A stretch of DNA of 64,000 nucleotides. Source: Spirodela intermedia. Taxonomy: Eukaryota > Streptophyta > Magnoliopsida > Alismatales > Araceae. The notes beneath the pieces are model-generated. The model saw nothing but the letters and a program-made list of their open reading frames with translations. It was not told the DNA's origin and did no database searches. Location: the NCBI GenBank assembly GCA_902729315.2, contig LR746276.1, positions 5,086,669-5,150,668 of the forward strand, in the 5' to 3' direction. Both the position numbers and the translations under genes were made by a program. Position 1 is the stretch's first letter. Every line of letters starts with the position of its first letter. Positions 35,564 through 46,888 of the stretch are shown here, one piece after another.

Positions 35564-37179
35564 TAGGTGAATTGCGGCCCAATAAGTTGTTTCGGGCTTT
35601 AGGGCCGGGTCTTGGGCTTCTAGGCCCGTTCACTAACCGACGGTGCGATTTCGTCAGCCGGGCCGAGTGACGGCGCCGGCGAGCTCGACCGGCTAACCGC
35701 CATCGAGGGATCGCCCCATTTATTCTCTTCTCCTCCATAATTCTTTGGAACGCTTGCGTAGCCAATGGTATATTAAAATTACATATATGCGCCACTCTCA
35801 CTACATTAACGTCCAAAAGACAAGACAGGTCCTTCTCCATTAGTTAAGAGAGAGAGAGCGAGAGAGAGAGAGAGAGAGAGGACAAGGAAAGTATCTTCCA
35901 TGGGGACGCCACCGGAGCCCGGAATCTTCAAACTCATGGCAGCCCAACAAATCTGTGGGGCCCAGGATTAAGTAGTCGGACGCTTTCGGACCGTCCGATC
36001 CGGTCATGAATCTTACGGTGGGTCTCCCCCTCTTGGTCGTTTTCTTAAAAAGTCCTCATCCCTGACGGGATGTGGGCCCTGAGAGACGTCGGACTGAAGC
36101 CCAGTAACGTGATTGGCTGGTCTCTATTGCCCATGGGCCCCCACCGGCTAGATGCTATCTTCCTCTATCTTAACTGCCGTGACAAGTTGACCTCCATATC
36201 CGGTCAAAGGGCGGGCCCTGGGTCAAACACCCAACAGGGTGATATGGCATGTGAAAGCACACGGAAGTGGAGCTGGGGGCAGCCTATTCGCCGCCCTTCC
36301 AAAGGTCCAAACCGGTCCTGGGCCTGAGATCTTCCCATATTAACTTCACCATTAATGATGCCCGATTCTCTATAGTTTACCAAAAATGTTGGACTGATAT
36401 CACACTAAATAGAGTAAGATCTCAATAACCACCCTCATTAATTGATATCGATTAGGAAATATTTCTTTCATATGATTAATAAGCATAAACTAAAATACCA
36501 TAAATAGAAAAAAAAATCTGGAGGGTTCGATCATACTAATCACCCAAGTTAGAGGCATATTTATAGCTTTAAATAGTATGATTATATCATATTTGAACTC
36601 ATAATAATTATTTAATTTTCTAATTATTCGATTTCCTTAGTATGAAGGATAATGGAAGAATGTATCATAAAAATAACCCAAATTTAAATAAAACCTTCTT
36701 AATCGCCCAAGTCCTTGACGAACTAAGTTACTAAATATATTTATATTTTAGTATTAATGCAACCATTATTATATATGCCTTTTTTAAAAAAATAATAGAG
36801 GAAATATGGGATAGCTACCGATTTAAGCAATTTATTATATTTCAATTAAAAACTAATATATTCTATAAATAAACAAGCGAATGGGTATTTTAACCGCGTC
36901 GTAAGAAAGGTTAGAGGCGTTTGCCTAGTCCCATCCATGCACGTAGTGCGGAGTCCCGGCACCGCTCGCCCACCTACGTCGACCACCGAGCGGGCGAAAT
37001 ATCCGGGCAGCTCGGCCTCTGGCGGCCGTCGGCGGCGGGAGGACCCGTTCAAGGGTGCTTCTCTGAGAAGACACGGAGGGTGGGAAAACCGCCGCCATGG
37101 GCTCACCGTCGGCTCACCCTTCACCCCAAAAATAGCTGCTGCTGACCATCAGGCGGTGGTTAGGATCTACTGCCGCGCA

Positions 37180-37207
37180 CGGCGGCGGCGGCGGCGGCGG
37201 CGGCGGA
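37180..37207. repeat. CGG trinucleotide repeat
   Basis: About nine CGG units lie roughly 90 bases upstream of the subtilase ATG, likely in its 5' UTR or core promoter. Confidence 0.9.
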
Positions 37208-37296
37208 GGCTCCTCTCCTCGCTCTTTTTAATCCCATCCTACTTTCCTCCTTCCTGATGAACAGCCGTAGAGGTGAAGGAGAAGTGAGAGGAGGTG

Positions 37297-38916
37297 ATGG
37301 GGATCGGCAGGCAGATGTACCCTCTTCTCGTCTCGTCCTTGCTTCTGTTGGCGCCCGTCTTCGCCGACACAAAGGTGAGCTCCTCTTCTTCTTCTTCTTC
37401 TTCTTCTTCTTCTTCTTCTTCTTCTTCTTCTGCTTCTCCTTCTTCTTCTTCTTCGTCCTTTTCTTCATGCGACAAAGCTCTGTAATGCCCTTGCTACAGT
37501 CCTACGTGGTGTACCTTGGGGGACACTCGCATGGCCCTGACGGGACTCTGACAGATTTCAAGATAGCCACAGACAACCACTACAATCTCCTCGGCTCCTT
37601 CTTGGGAAGGTGAGAAACGCTGATCTCTTCTCTTCATCCTCTCTCCGACTGATCTCTCCTTCTCAACACAACTTCCATCTCCCTCTACAGCCAGGAGAAG
37701 GCGTCGGAGTCTCTGATTTACTCCTACACCAAGAGCATCAATGGCTTCGCCGCCAACCTCAACGAAGAGGAGGCCGAGGAAATCGCCAGTGAGAGAAAAC
37801 CCTCTTTACCCTTTTATACCAATGACTAGCATTCTCTCTCTCTCTCTCTACCTCTCTGATGAATGTGGGCTGTGTTCAGAGAGGCCGGACGTGCTCTCGG
37901 TGTTTCCGAACAGGCTGAGGAAGCTGCACACGACGAAATCATGGGAGTTTATGGGGCTGGAGAAGGATGGCGCAGTCGGTCCGTACTCGATCTGGGCTAG
38001 AGCAAAGTACGGCCAGGATGTGATCATCGCGAACATTGACACTGGTTGACTTTCCAACTCCTAATCTCATTATTTTTCGTCTTCTTCTCCCTTTGAACAT
38101 CTCTCTCTCTCTCTCTCTCTCCCTCCGCTTCTCTGGAAGTTGACACGGGCGCGCTGACTTTAGAATGGGGTCCACAATATCCATCTATAGCATAGGACTT
38201 CTCTGACTTACTCTCATAAGGACTATAAGAGGGAATAAACACATGAGGAAATTAGTAAATTATTTATGATCTAGAAAATATGATCATTTTAACTTTATCA
38301 ACCACATGGGTTAGTGCGTGAATTTTCGAATATATGCATTAATACAGTTATTTCATGATATACTTATTTTGACATATTTTATCGTGCATGAATATTAGCA
38401 TCTTATTTATTAAAAGTCATAATACTATTGAAGTTTTTAATTCCAACAAAAAATATCAACCTTATGACATCAAGATTTAATAACTTCATAACCCATTAAA
38501 CAATCATTGTAAAAAAGACAACCAAATAAAATAATTACCATTTGATGATATGAGGATCGGTAGATCAAGGATATGAAGATAAATAAAACAAAAAAAATTA
38601 AATCTCAACAATTTTTTTTAATAACATCAATAATGTTTAAGGTAATGATTCTGCTCATCTATTTTCCTCTTTTGGTAAGAAGAATAGTTAAAATTATTTT
38701 GGTGAATTCTATTTAAGGCATCAGATTTGTAGAATATCTGCGGAAAATGTGTCATTCATAAAGATTTACTACAATTATTGCAGGTGTTTGGCCGGAGTCA
38801 GAGAGCTTTAATGATGAGGACATGCAACCAATCCCTCCAAGATGGAAGGGGTTTTGTGAGAATGTGGCTGACCCAAAGCACATGGTCAAGTGTAACAGGT
38901 CAATACTTGCTATATT

Positions 38917-38954
<38 letters not shown>

Positions 38955-41900
38955 TTGTCTAAATGGCATTCTCAAAGTGGTTTAAGCTCAATGAAGGGCT
39001 TTCCTATGAAGTCAAAGCGTCTCTGATATTCTCATAGATAACAAGCTTGAGCTTGGGATGGGTCAACGGGTCTTTAAACAACAATATGACCCTGAATATG
39101 TAGGTTTAGTAGAAAAATAGATAAACCCATATCGAATTCCATCGTCTATTTATGATTTTTTATTTTTTAAATAAAAAATAAAAAATAGACAACCAATCGA
39201 GGAGAGAGAATTCGAATTAAAATAACAGATAAATAAACAAAAAAATAACATAAATATTAATTATTTGAATACGGCGGTGGGGGGTGGTGGTGTTGTTGCA
39301 GGAAGCTGATCGGAGCGAGGCACTTCTGCAATGGCCGGCCGGTGGACGACCGCTACGACTCTGCGAGGGACTTCGACGGCCATGGCACCCACACCCTCTC
39401 TACCGCCGGCGGCCGCCTCGTGCCCGGCGCAAACATCTTCGGCATCGCCAATGGCACCGCCAAGGGGGGGTCTCCAGGAGCTCGTGTGGCGGCGTACAAG
39501 GTCTGCTCAGATCTGGGGTGCTACGACGCGGACGTCCTCGCCGCGTTCGATGCCGCCATCCACGACGGCGTGGACGTGATCTCGGCCTCCCTGGGGGGGA
39601 GCGAATACGATTACTTCTCCAATTCCATCGCGATCGGGTCCTTCCACGCCATGCAGAGGGGGATCCCCGTGGTGTGCTCCGCCGGGAACGACGGGCCGAT
39701 GACGTACACGGCGAGCAATACCGCGCCTTGGATCCTTACCGTGGCGGCGGGATCGGACGGGCGCGTGTTCACCTCACGCGTCTCCCTCGGCAACGGGCGC
39801 CACGCTGAGGTTCGGGGCCGAAAGATCTAATCCCTTTCGGTTTATCATTTTTCTCTTGTGTGATCCGTGTGATGATCCTTGATTTTTTTTTTATCTGAGT
39901 TTCTCCTTTACTCCTCTTTCTGTCTTCGTCATATGGTCCTTTGTTCTGGTTTCAGGGATGGAGCATTGCCTCAGAACGCCTTCCTCCGAAGAAACTGTAT
40001 CCGATGGTTGACTCGGTGATGGCTAAAGTTGCTAACGCAACCAAAGAGCAAGCGTAAGGACTTGTGTCAGTATGTTTTAGTGTCCCACAAGTGATTTTGC
40101 TTAGAGCTCTTTCTGAGAATCACCATGCAATTATATATATAGTTTATTCGGGAAATCAGAAAATTCCTCACTGAAAATTCGAACATTGCTCACCCCCTTG
40201 AACGAAGTTCCCCTCCCATTCGATCACTTTGCCCCCGGTTTTTCCCTTCTCTACCTGATTCTTTGGCTTATTGTTACGGGGTGGTCATGAGGGATGTCAC
40301 ACTTATTTTTAGACATCAGAGGCTTAATTTTATGTTTGTCTGAGACATTTATATCTTCGCCAAATGTTTTATCTAATGGTACTCTATTGAGTTTAAACTG
40401 TGCTATTTATCTCAATATATTTTGAATTTTCAGTCAGTATTGCGAAATCGGATCTCTTGACCCGGATCTGGTGAAGGGAAAGATTGTTGTTTGTCTTCGC
40501 GGTGACACTGGCAGAATGGAAAAAGCGGACGTAGTTTCTAAGGCTGGTGGAATTGGAATGATTGTTGCAAACGATGCCAACTTTGGGAATGAACTTCAAG
40601 CAGATGCCTATATGTTTCCTGCTGTGCATGTCAATTATGCTGCTGCTACTGTTATTTATTCATACCTCAACTCGACCAAGTAAGATTCTTGCTTTTTCTT
40701 GAACACGACTTCTTCTTTGAACGTGGATATGACATCATACTCATTGTTTTCATTGAATATCAAAACCAAATGAGTGATAGGTACTTTTAGCATGGACGTT
40801 GATATTATTTTCTTCTTGGATTTCAAGTTATGTAAAATTTCCTCTGATGTTTATTAATATCGAGACTGATGAAACTTTACATAATCTTTCGTCTAAATTA
40901 TAACATCTCTGAGCCTTACCGTACTTCCGTTTTTCTTTCGCAGATTCTTTAACAGTGCCATTCTCTCATTATTTTCGTTGTCATTTTTAACAGCTATATC
41001 CTTCCCAAGAGCCTTCATTATTATTACTAGTGTCTGCTTTGCTTAGCGAATATCTGAGGGAGAAATACTGTCGACACTATTTTCGGGGAGGGACAATCTG
41101 ATTGCGGAATGACCACTTTAAGGGTGGGGGGCGGCGAATATGAGGGATATGGAATGGACAGATTAAAATAGTCTAGGAGGTGAGATAAAGAATAATACGA
41201 AAAGTAGACAATAACATGAATTGGGGTCCTTGAGACCATGTTGTCATCTGATGGGTACTCCAGATGGATCAGAATTGATTGGTTAGGAATAAGTGAGTTA
41301 GTTCTCCCAGGCACTTTAACTGTTCAAAAGAGTGAAAATATGTGACAATTTTTTGCAGGAAGTGGTACACTTATCTGTCAAATGAAGAAGCAGGAGATAA
41401 GAACAGATATATGGTGATGAGATAGGTTTCATTAGTGTTAACATTTCTCAAGGAAAATTTTAACTTGTGAAACAGTCGTTAATGATCAAATGGTCATTCT
41501 TTTAGCTGGAACCTATCTGATCGCTTAGGGTAATAAAACATGTGTTCTTAACCTCTTCAGAAAGACTATGCGGGCCATATCAAGTGGAGATTTACGAAAT
41601 CGGACCTCTCAAACACATCTCAAACCATGTCAATTCGACTGAAGGTTTCCGAAATGTATATCTAAAAAACGTCTTTTCTGCAATAGGATCACAGGCACTG
41701 TTGAGAAAAACATGAAAGTATGAAAGATAGCGTCTCACTATTATAGTAAGCTACACCTTGCTTGACATTGTCGCCATAGCAACTTATGGATATGTACCTG
41801 GATGAAAAAAGGTACTACAGTTTTAGAGTTATCACAGTACAATCCGTCTTTTTCTGTTTTATTGTTTTATACCGAGTAGTGTAGGGTTCTGTCACCTCTC

Positions 41901-44702
41901 TATCTCTCAGATGGTTAATCATGTTGAGAAGCTGGGTAGGGCTATCGTCCATCAAGGTTTTCTTCTCGTTTATCTTATTTGTGATGTGGTAGTTCCTAAG
42001 AAACCAGGATGGTTTAGTTAACACTATAGATTTCACATGATTTGCTCTGTGGATCCATTTTGGTTGTTGCTTTAGACTCCTATTTTCCAAAACATTCTTC
42101 AATAAACATCTTTAGAAAAAGGTCCTCTCAGATCGGATTCTTCTTGTTCCTTCTCTGAGTGCTCTCAGCCGCATAGATATGGCTATCATAAAATGCACCG
42201 CATTTATGTTTGGGCATGTCATTCAGGAAATCCTTCAAATTGGAAAGTTTTAGTGCCAATTAAATTCAAATCTGTGAAGACGCATGGAGAAACACAAGTC
42301 AACCAATCGATCAGTTGACTGCCTGAACCCCTTGATACTTTGGTTTCTTGATGTGATGGGTGAGGCTTACACTTCAGCTCAACATTATTCATTTTCGCTG
42401 TCAACCACTTTGTCTTGTTTCCCATTCTGGTTCCTCAACCTGTGTACTGCTATACATTTTCCATTTTGGTCGCCCAGATGTATTGCCGATGTTATCTTAG
42501 ATAACAACACACTTTTGACAAGATATGTAGAGAGCATTAAACATGATTTACGTCTTCATTAATGAATTCACTGATGAAAAGTTCCTTGGGATTGGAGAGA
42601 TTATATGATTAAGTTTTTTTCACTAATATTTGTATCCGCCATTTCTATTTTACTGCAACAATTTATTCACAGTTCCCGAAAAGAAGGGTCTTGATTTCTT
42701 ATGATAAAATAATACAGATTAATGCCAAAAGTTCTTCCCATCGAGAGTCACTGACCAGGTTTTTAATTGTAATATAATGACATCCATTATAATCATCATC
42801 CATTGGTTCCTCTAGCTCTTTCTTTGTCGTAAATCTAAATTTCTTGTTCTTTATTTGGCTAGGAGATGGGCTTATGACTCTGGCTAACCTAGCTGAGCTG
42901 CTTACGAAATGGGCTAATGGCTAGGCTCAAAATTTCAATTTTCCCACTGAACATAAAAAAACTATGAAAAGTTAGGCTCTTGCAGACGGAATCCTTCCTT
43001 GTCTGTATTCCACCGAAGAATGGTATTAATCTGCCTTATGTGACAGGTCACCGGTCGGACGGATTGATGCTCCACAAGCACGATTTGGCTTGAAACCAGC
43101 GCCATATGTGGCCTTGTTTTCTTCAAGGGGCCCAAGTTATCTCACTCCACAGATCCTCAAGGTCTCAATTCCCCACAACTTCCTCCTCCACTTGAAGCGG
43201 CATGAGCTTCCCTGACTTCCATTTCTGACATGGTGGGTTGAATGTGTTGCAGCCTGATATTCTCGCGCCAGGTGTGAACATTCTTGCCGCTTTTTCCCAA
43301 GGAACGGCCCCAACGGATGAGCCATGGGATAAACGGAGGGTGGCCTTCAATATTCTTTCGGGCACCTCAATGTCCTGCCCTCATGTTTCTGGCGTGGTTG
43401 GTCTTCTCAGATCCCTCTATCCTCACTGGACTCCTGCAGCACTGAGATCGGCCATCATGACCACTGGTAAGCGTCAATTTTTTTGTTTTGTTTTTCATAA
43501 ACGTCGTCATTTAGATGATATTAGCCGTGAATGGAAAGCTTTGATTGCCAATATTTATGACAACTGCTTGATACTAATAACGAATAAAACGCTCATAGTG
43601 AGCTTTTCAACCTAGTTTGATTTTATTTTATTTCCTGCCAAGTATCATCAGACAATGAAATATTTATGAGACAAGACATTATGAGACATAAAATGGTCAT
43701 AAATTATGAGACATTATGAGACAAAAATGGAACTGTTGAACCTCATTTGAATTTTTTTTTTTCTACCAAATATCACCAGACATGAAATTCTTGTGACCTA
43801 CAATGGTAATCAGAATGTGTGATATTAATAGTGTGAATCAAGCCCTCTTTATCACACAAGTTCATATGTTGAGACAAAAATGGAACTTTTGAAACCTGAT
43901 TGGATTCATAAACTCGATCATCTAGATAAATGCGGGGTCTCATGGGTCAATTTTCTCCCCTAGATAAAAAAAAAAAAAAAAGAAAAAAAAAAAGAGGAAA
44001 GATTCATCACCAAACCAACTCTAGCCGTCCCATCATGTTGTGATCCACTCTAAGACGAAATCTCTACATGCTGATGAACATCCTCAGATTATTCTCATTG
44101 GAAAATCTCCTCTGGCAGCTAGAAACCGAGACAACACAAAACAGGGCATCAGGGATTCCTTCATGGGAAGAGCGAGCCCTCTGGACTACGGAGCCGGCCA
44201 CATGCGACCCAACCGAGCCGTCCACCCGGGCCTGGTCTACGACCTCACCACCGTTGACTACCTCAACTTCCTCTGCTCCCTGGGCTACAACGCCACACAG
44301 ATGGGCCCCTTCACCAGTGGCTTTGCATGCCCAAAGAAGAGCATCCGGATTCAGGACCTGAATTACCCCTCGTTGACCTGGTTCAACCTCACTGGGCCAG
44401 TAGCCATCGGCAGGACCTTGAAGAACGTTGGCGAGCCGGGCACCTATAAGGCGCTGGTTCGTGCCCCGGCTGGGGTGGCCGTTGTGGTGGAGCCGGAGAT
44501 TCTTGACTTTGAGAAGGTTGGGGAGGAGAAGACTTTTAGGGTGACGGCAGCGCCGCGCAGCAATGGGACTTCCCTCAGCCGCAATGCTTTTGGGCTGTTG
44601 ACTTGGTCGGATGGGAAGCACTACGTGAGGAGCCCGCTGTCGGTGATTCAACAGCCCTCTGAATTTTCTTCTTTTGGCAAGGAGGTGTTGGTGGGAGTTT
44701 AG
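37297..44702 (+). CDS. Subtilisin-like serine protease, SBT5 (AIR3-like) type
   Basis: Eleven exons are supported: 37297-37374, 37500-37609, 37691-37788, 37880-38044, 38784-38898, 39302-39809, 39956-40053, 40434-40679, 43047-43161, 43253-43466 and 44119-44702. They sum to 2331 nt (776 aa), normal for plant subtilases. A signal peptide ([14 protein letters not shown], about 9-23) is followed by the I9 propeptide ([12 protein letters not shown] to about 110). The catalytic triad is intact: D149 in NIDTGVWPES, H216 in DGHGTHT and S550 in [12 protein letters not shown], with oxyanion N318 in SAGNDGP. A PA domain lies within about 370-500 ([11 protein letters not shown]), and a C-terminal Fn3-like domain ends [12 protein letters not shown]. 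The product is expected to be a secreted or cell-wall protease; the substrate is unknown. Exon 6 is strongly GC-rich while later exons are not. Intron 8 is 2.4 kb without other genes. Confidence 0.96.
37384..37455. repeat. TTC trinucleotide repeat in subtilase intron 1
   Basis: The tract begins 9 bases after the donor (AAAG/gtgagc) and fills most of the 125-nt intron. If unspliced it would read as poly-Ser. The 125-nt length is not a multiple of three, so retention would shift the frame. Confidence 0.9.
38098..38122. repeat. CT tract in subtilase intron 4
   Basis: A CT tract of about 25 bases lies some 55 bases inside the 739-nt intron after the exon ending NIDTG. The rest of that intron is AT-rich. 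Confidence 0.85.
38922..38952. repeat. CT tract in subtilase intron 5
   Basis: A CT tract of about 31 bases lies some 24 bases downstream of the donor that follows HMVKCNR. Confidence 0.88.
40680..43046. other. Long subtilase intron 8, no gene seen
   Basis: This 2.37-kb intron lies between the PA-domain exon and the exon beginning SPVGRID. Composition is AT-rich with no microsatellite over 20 bases and no recognisable coding segment or element ends. Confidence 0.6.
43601..43910. repeat. Three degenerate tandem copies in subtilase intron 10
   Basis: Landmarks recur: a ttttcaacctagtttga-like segment at 43605, 43735 and 43888 (variants tgttgaacctcatttga and ttttgaaacctgattgga), and a 'caa(g/a)tatca(t/c)cagacatgaaa'-like segment near 43640 and 43770. 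'attatgagacat' is also locally repeated. Periods are about 130 and 151 bases. Confidence 0.5.
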
Positions 44703-44869
44703 TGGATCTTTTCCTGCTTGGGAATAAGGATTGGGCGGGGTGGGTCTTTTCTTTTCTTTCTTCTTTCTTGTTATGTTCAGGCTCATAATGATGATAAGAA
44801 TAGTACGTAATACATAATGGGAGATGGATGATTCGAGACGTTTGAAACGATGGTGTTGAGGGGGGGAGA

Positions 44870-44873
<4 letters not shown>

Positions 44874-44938
<65 letters not shown>

Positions 44939-45124
44939 GTCTCTGTCTGTCTGTCTCTCTCTCGCTCTCTCTGTCTCTCTGTCTCTGTCTCTGCCTGTTT
45001 CTCTCTCTCTCTCGCTTCTCACTGTCTCTCTGTCTCTCTCTCTCTCTGTGTCTCTGTGTCTCTGTGTGTGTCTCTCTCTCCCTCTGTCTCTCTGTCTCTC
45101 TCTCTCTGTCTCTCTGTGTGTCTC

Positions 45125-45160
<36 letters not shown>

Positions 45161-45409
45161 CCTCTGTCTCTCTGTCTGTCTGTCTCTCTCCCTCTGTCTC
45201 TCTGTCTGTCTCTCTCTCTCCCTCTCTCCCTCTGTCTCTCTGTCTGTCTGTCTGTCTCTCTCTCTCCCTCTCTCCCTCTGTCTCTCTGTCTGTCTGTCTG
45301 TCTCTCTCTCCCCCCCTCTCTCTATCTCGCGCTCTCTCCCTCTCTCTCTGTCTCGCTCCCTCTCTCTCTCCCTCTCTTCCCTCTCTGTCTCTGTCTCTCT
45401 CTCTCTGTG
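44874..45409. repeat. ~535-bp compound CT / TCTG / CCCTCT microsatellite
   Basis: An almost uninterrupted pyrimidine-rich strand begins with a pure CT run of about 58 bases and then mixes CTGT, TCTG, CCCTCT and CTCG units with visible higher-order repetition (for example a CCCTCTGTCTCTCTGTCTGT-like unit several times between 45140 and 45310). Long open frames on both strands (Leu/Ser or Arg/Glu) are artefacts of the repeat. Confidence 0.95.
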
Positions 45410-46528
45410 ATTTATTTACCCTCTCTATTAATACATAATTTGGTGTAGAAGTAAATTCACAAGAGACAAAGAAGGGTCTATGAGGCTTACAAAGGAATTT
45501 GAGCCTCTCACGGAGCAACAAAGAGAATCTTGTGAATTAGAAAACTGATTTTTCTCATAAGGAGAATCCTATAACTAGAAAAATTATATGCATTTAAACA
45601 AGACATTACTTATATCACTTCATCTAACAATCCCTTTTTTTTTACTAAAAATGTATGGTCACCCTCAAATCGATCAACTAATGCATGACATTAATTATTC
45701 AATAGTTTAATAAGTATATATTAAGAGAGTACTGCTAATTATTGCTGGACATATTAAAATTATGTAAACGAAATTCTCTATATAAAGGGAGTTGACCTCA
45801 ATTTGAAGGGAGAAGGTTCTCTCTGTCGCATATTGTTCTAGATAAGTGAGGAACACACATCATCTTGACTCTTTGTGGACTTTTTCCGTGGTGTTTGAGA
45901 TTGTTTACCATCTTCAGCTGAGGGATAATCTGGGCAGGCATTCAAGAACAAAACAACGATAATGCATTTTAGCAAGGCCCATTCGCCACAGCCTCATATC
46001 AGCAATTTAGGCCAAAACCTAATTTTTGGTGGGCCCTCCTCGGCAAGTTCACTTGGCAGCCAATGTATTCAAAGGGATCCTACTTTCTTTCACCTCTTTC
46101 ATGTGACCTGCCCTCCCTCCACCGTTTCTAATGGGATTGCATGCAGGGCCCGTCCAAGCCCGGAGGGAGCTTTGGAGATAAGTTGACTCTTGTCCAAGCT
46201 CGGAAGCTGACTTTTCTCCGTGCTCGGGCCGTTTAATCAATGCCATTTTACCTCACTAGAGTGTGGCATAAAATCTCAAAAAGGGTGAGATGTTTAGTAA
46301 TTAAATGGTGAAATGCCCAAAAATAATGATCCATTATTTTCCCCACAAAATCCGGTTTTTAGTAGTATCTTCTTGTTTTCTTGAAAATATTCTCTCAGAA
46401 ATATTGTTGCCCGATCCTTTTTTTAGAACATAATAAACTGGCTTTAATTGCTCTAAGGATTACGAATTGGAGAGGGTCAACTCTTGGCTTGAAGTCGTAT
46501 CTCTATGTGATCCGTTCTTTTGTCCCCC

Positions 46529-46531
<3 letters not shown>

Positions 46532-46575
<44 letters not shown>
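46532..46575. repeat. CT microsatellite
   Basis: A CT tract of about 44 bases in the intergenic spacer, some 310 bases from the DDI1 stop codon. Confidence 0.92.
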
Positions 46576-46577
<2 letters not shown>

Positions 46578-46888
46578 GAAGAGATATGTGTAGAGGAGGC
46601 GGGCCAAATAAGAACTCATTCCCCGTTGACTTTAAAATAGAAGGAGAATCGGAGAAATCAGAACTCAATATAAGAGCCAATTGAGTCTTGCGCGAAGATC
46701 AAAGGATGTAAGCTGATTCTCAAAGTCAACGAGGAGGAGTTGTGTGTGCGCTAATGCGATTGATGATCGAGAAAAAGGCGAAATTCTGGTTTCAAAAGGC
46801 ACCCACTGATGTTTATTGGATTTAATAGAGATACCAATCAATGGGTGTTCTTCCCCTGAAAAAAATTTCCAATTGGCCTCATTCTCTC

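Larger units (their letters stand above)
34854..37296. other. Divergent intergenic region between BTB and subtilase genes
   Basis: This 2.4-kb spacer holds a dense set of microsatellites: GA 35043-35083, CT 35192-35218, GATA 35436-35462, GA 35485-35560, GA 35846-35881 and CGG 37180-37207. It also has TGGGCC-type motifs around 35355-35400 and 36060-36330. Between 36330 and 36900 it is AT-rich and featureless. No gene is seen; it must contain both promoters. Confidence 0.6.
44703..46888. other. Spacer between the convergent subtilase and DDI1 genes
   Basis: It contains the subtilase 3' flank, the large CT/TCTG microsatellite (44874-45409), about 1.1 kb of AT-rich sequence, and a CT tract at 46532-46575. 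No gene is recognised. Confidence 0.6.

Noticed and set aside
35397-35840. 147-codon minus-strand frame and its Arg/Glu counterpart
   Set aside because: They are driven by the GA and GATA microsatellites.
37160-37475. Lys/Glu-rich minus-strand frames opposite the subtilase start
   Set aside because: They translate the antisense of the TTC and CGG repeats.
44064-44786. 240-codon minus-strand frame over the last subtilase exon
   Set aside because: It is antisense to the conserved Fn3-like and catalytic-end coding sequence.
44850-45521. Long open frames (up to 216 codons) of Leu/Ser or Arg/Glu/Asp on both strands
   Set aside because: They are the translation of the CT/TCTG microsatellite and have no family features.
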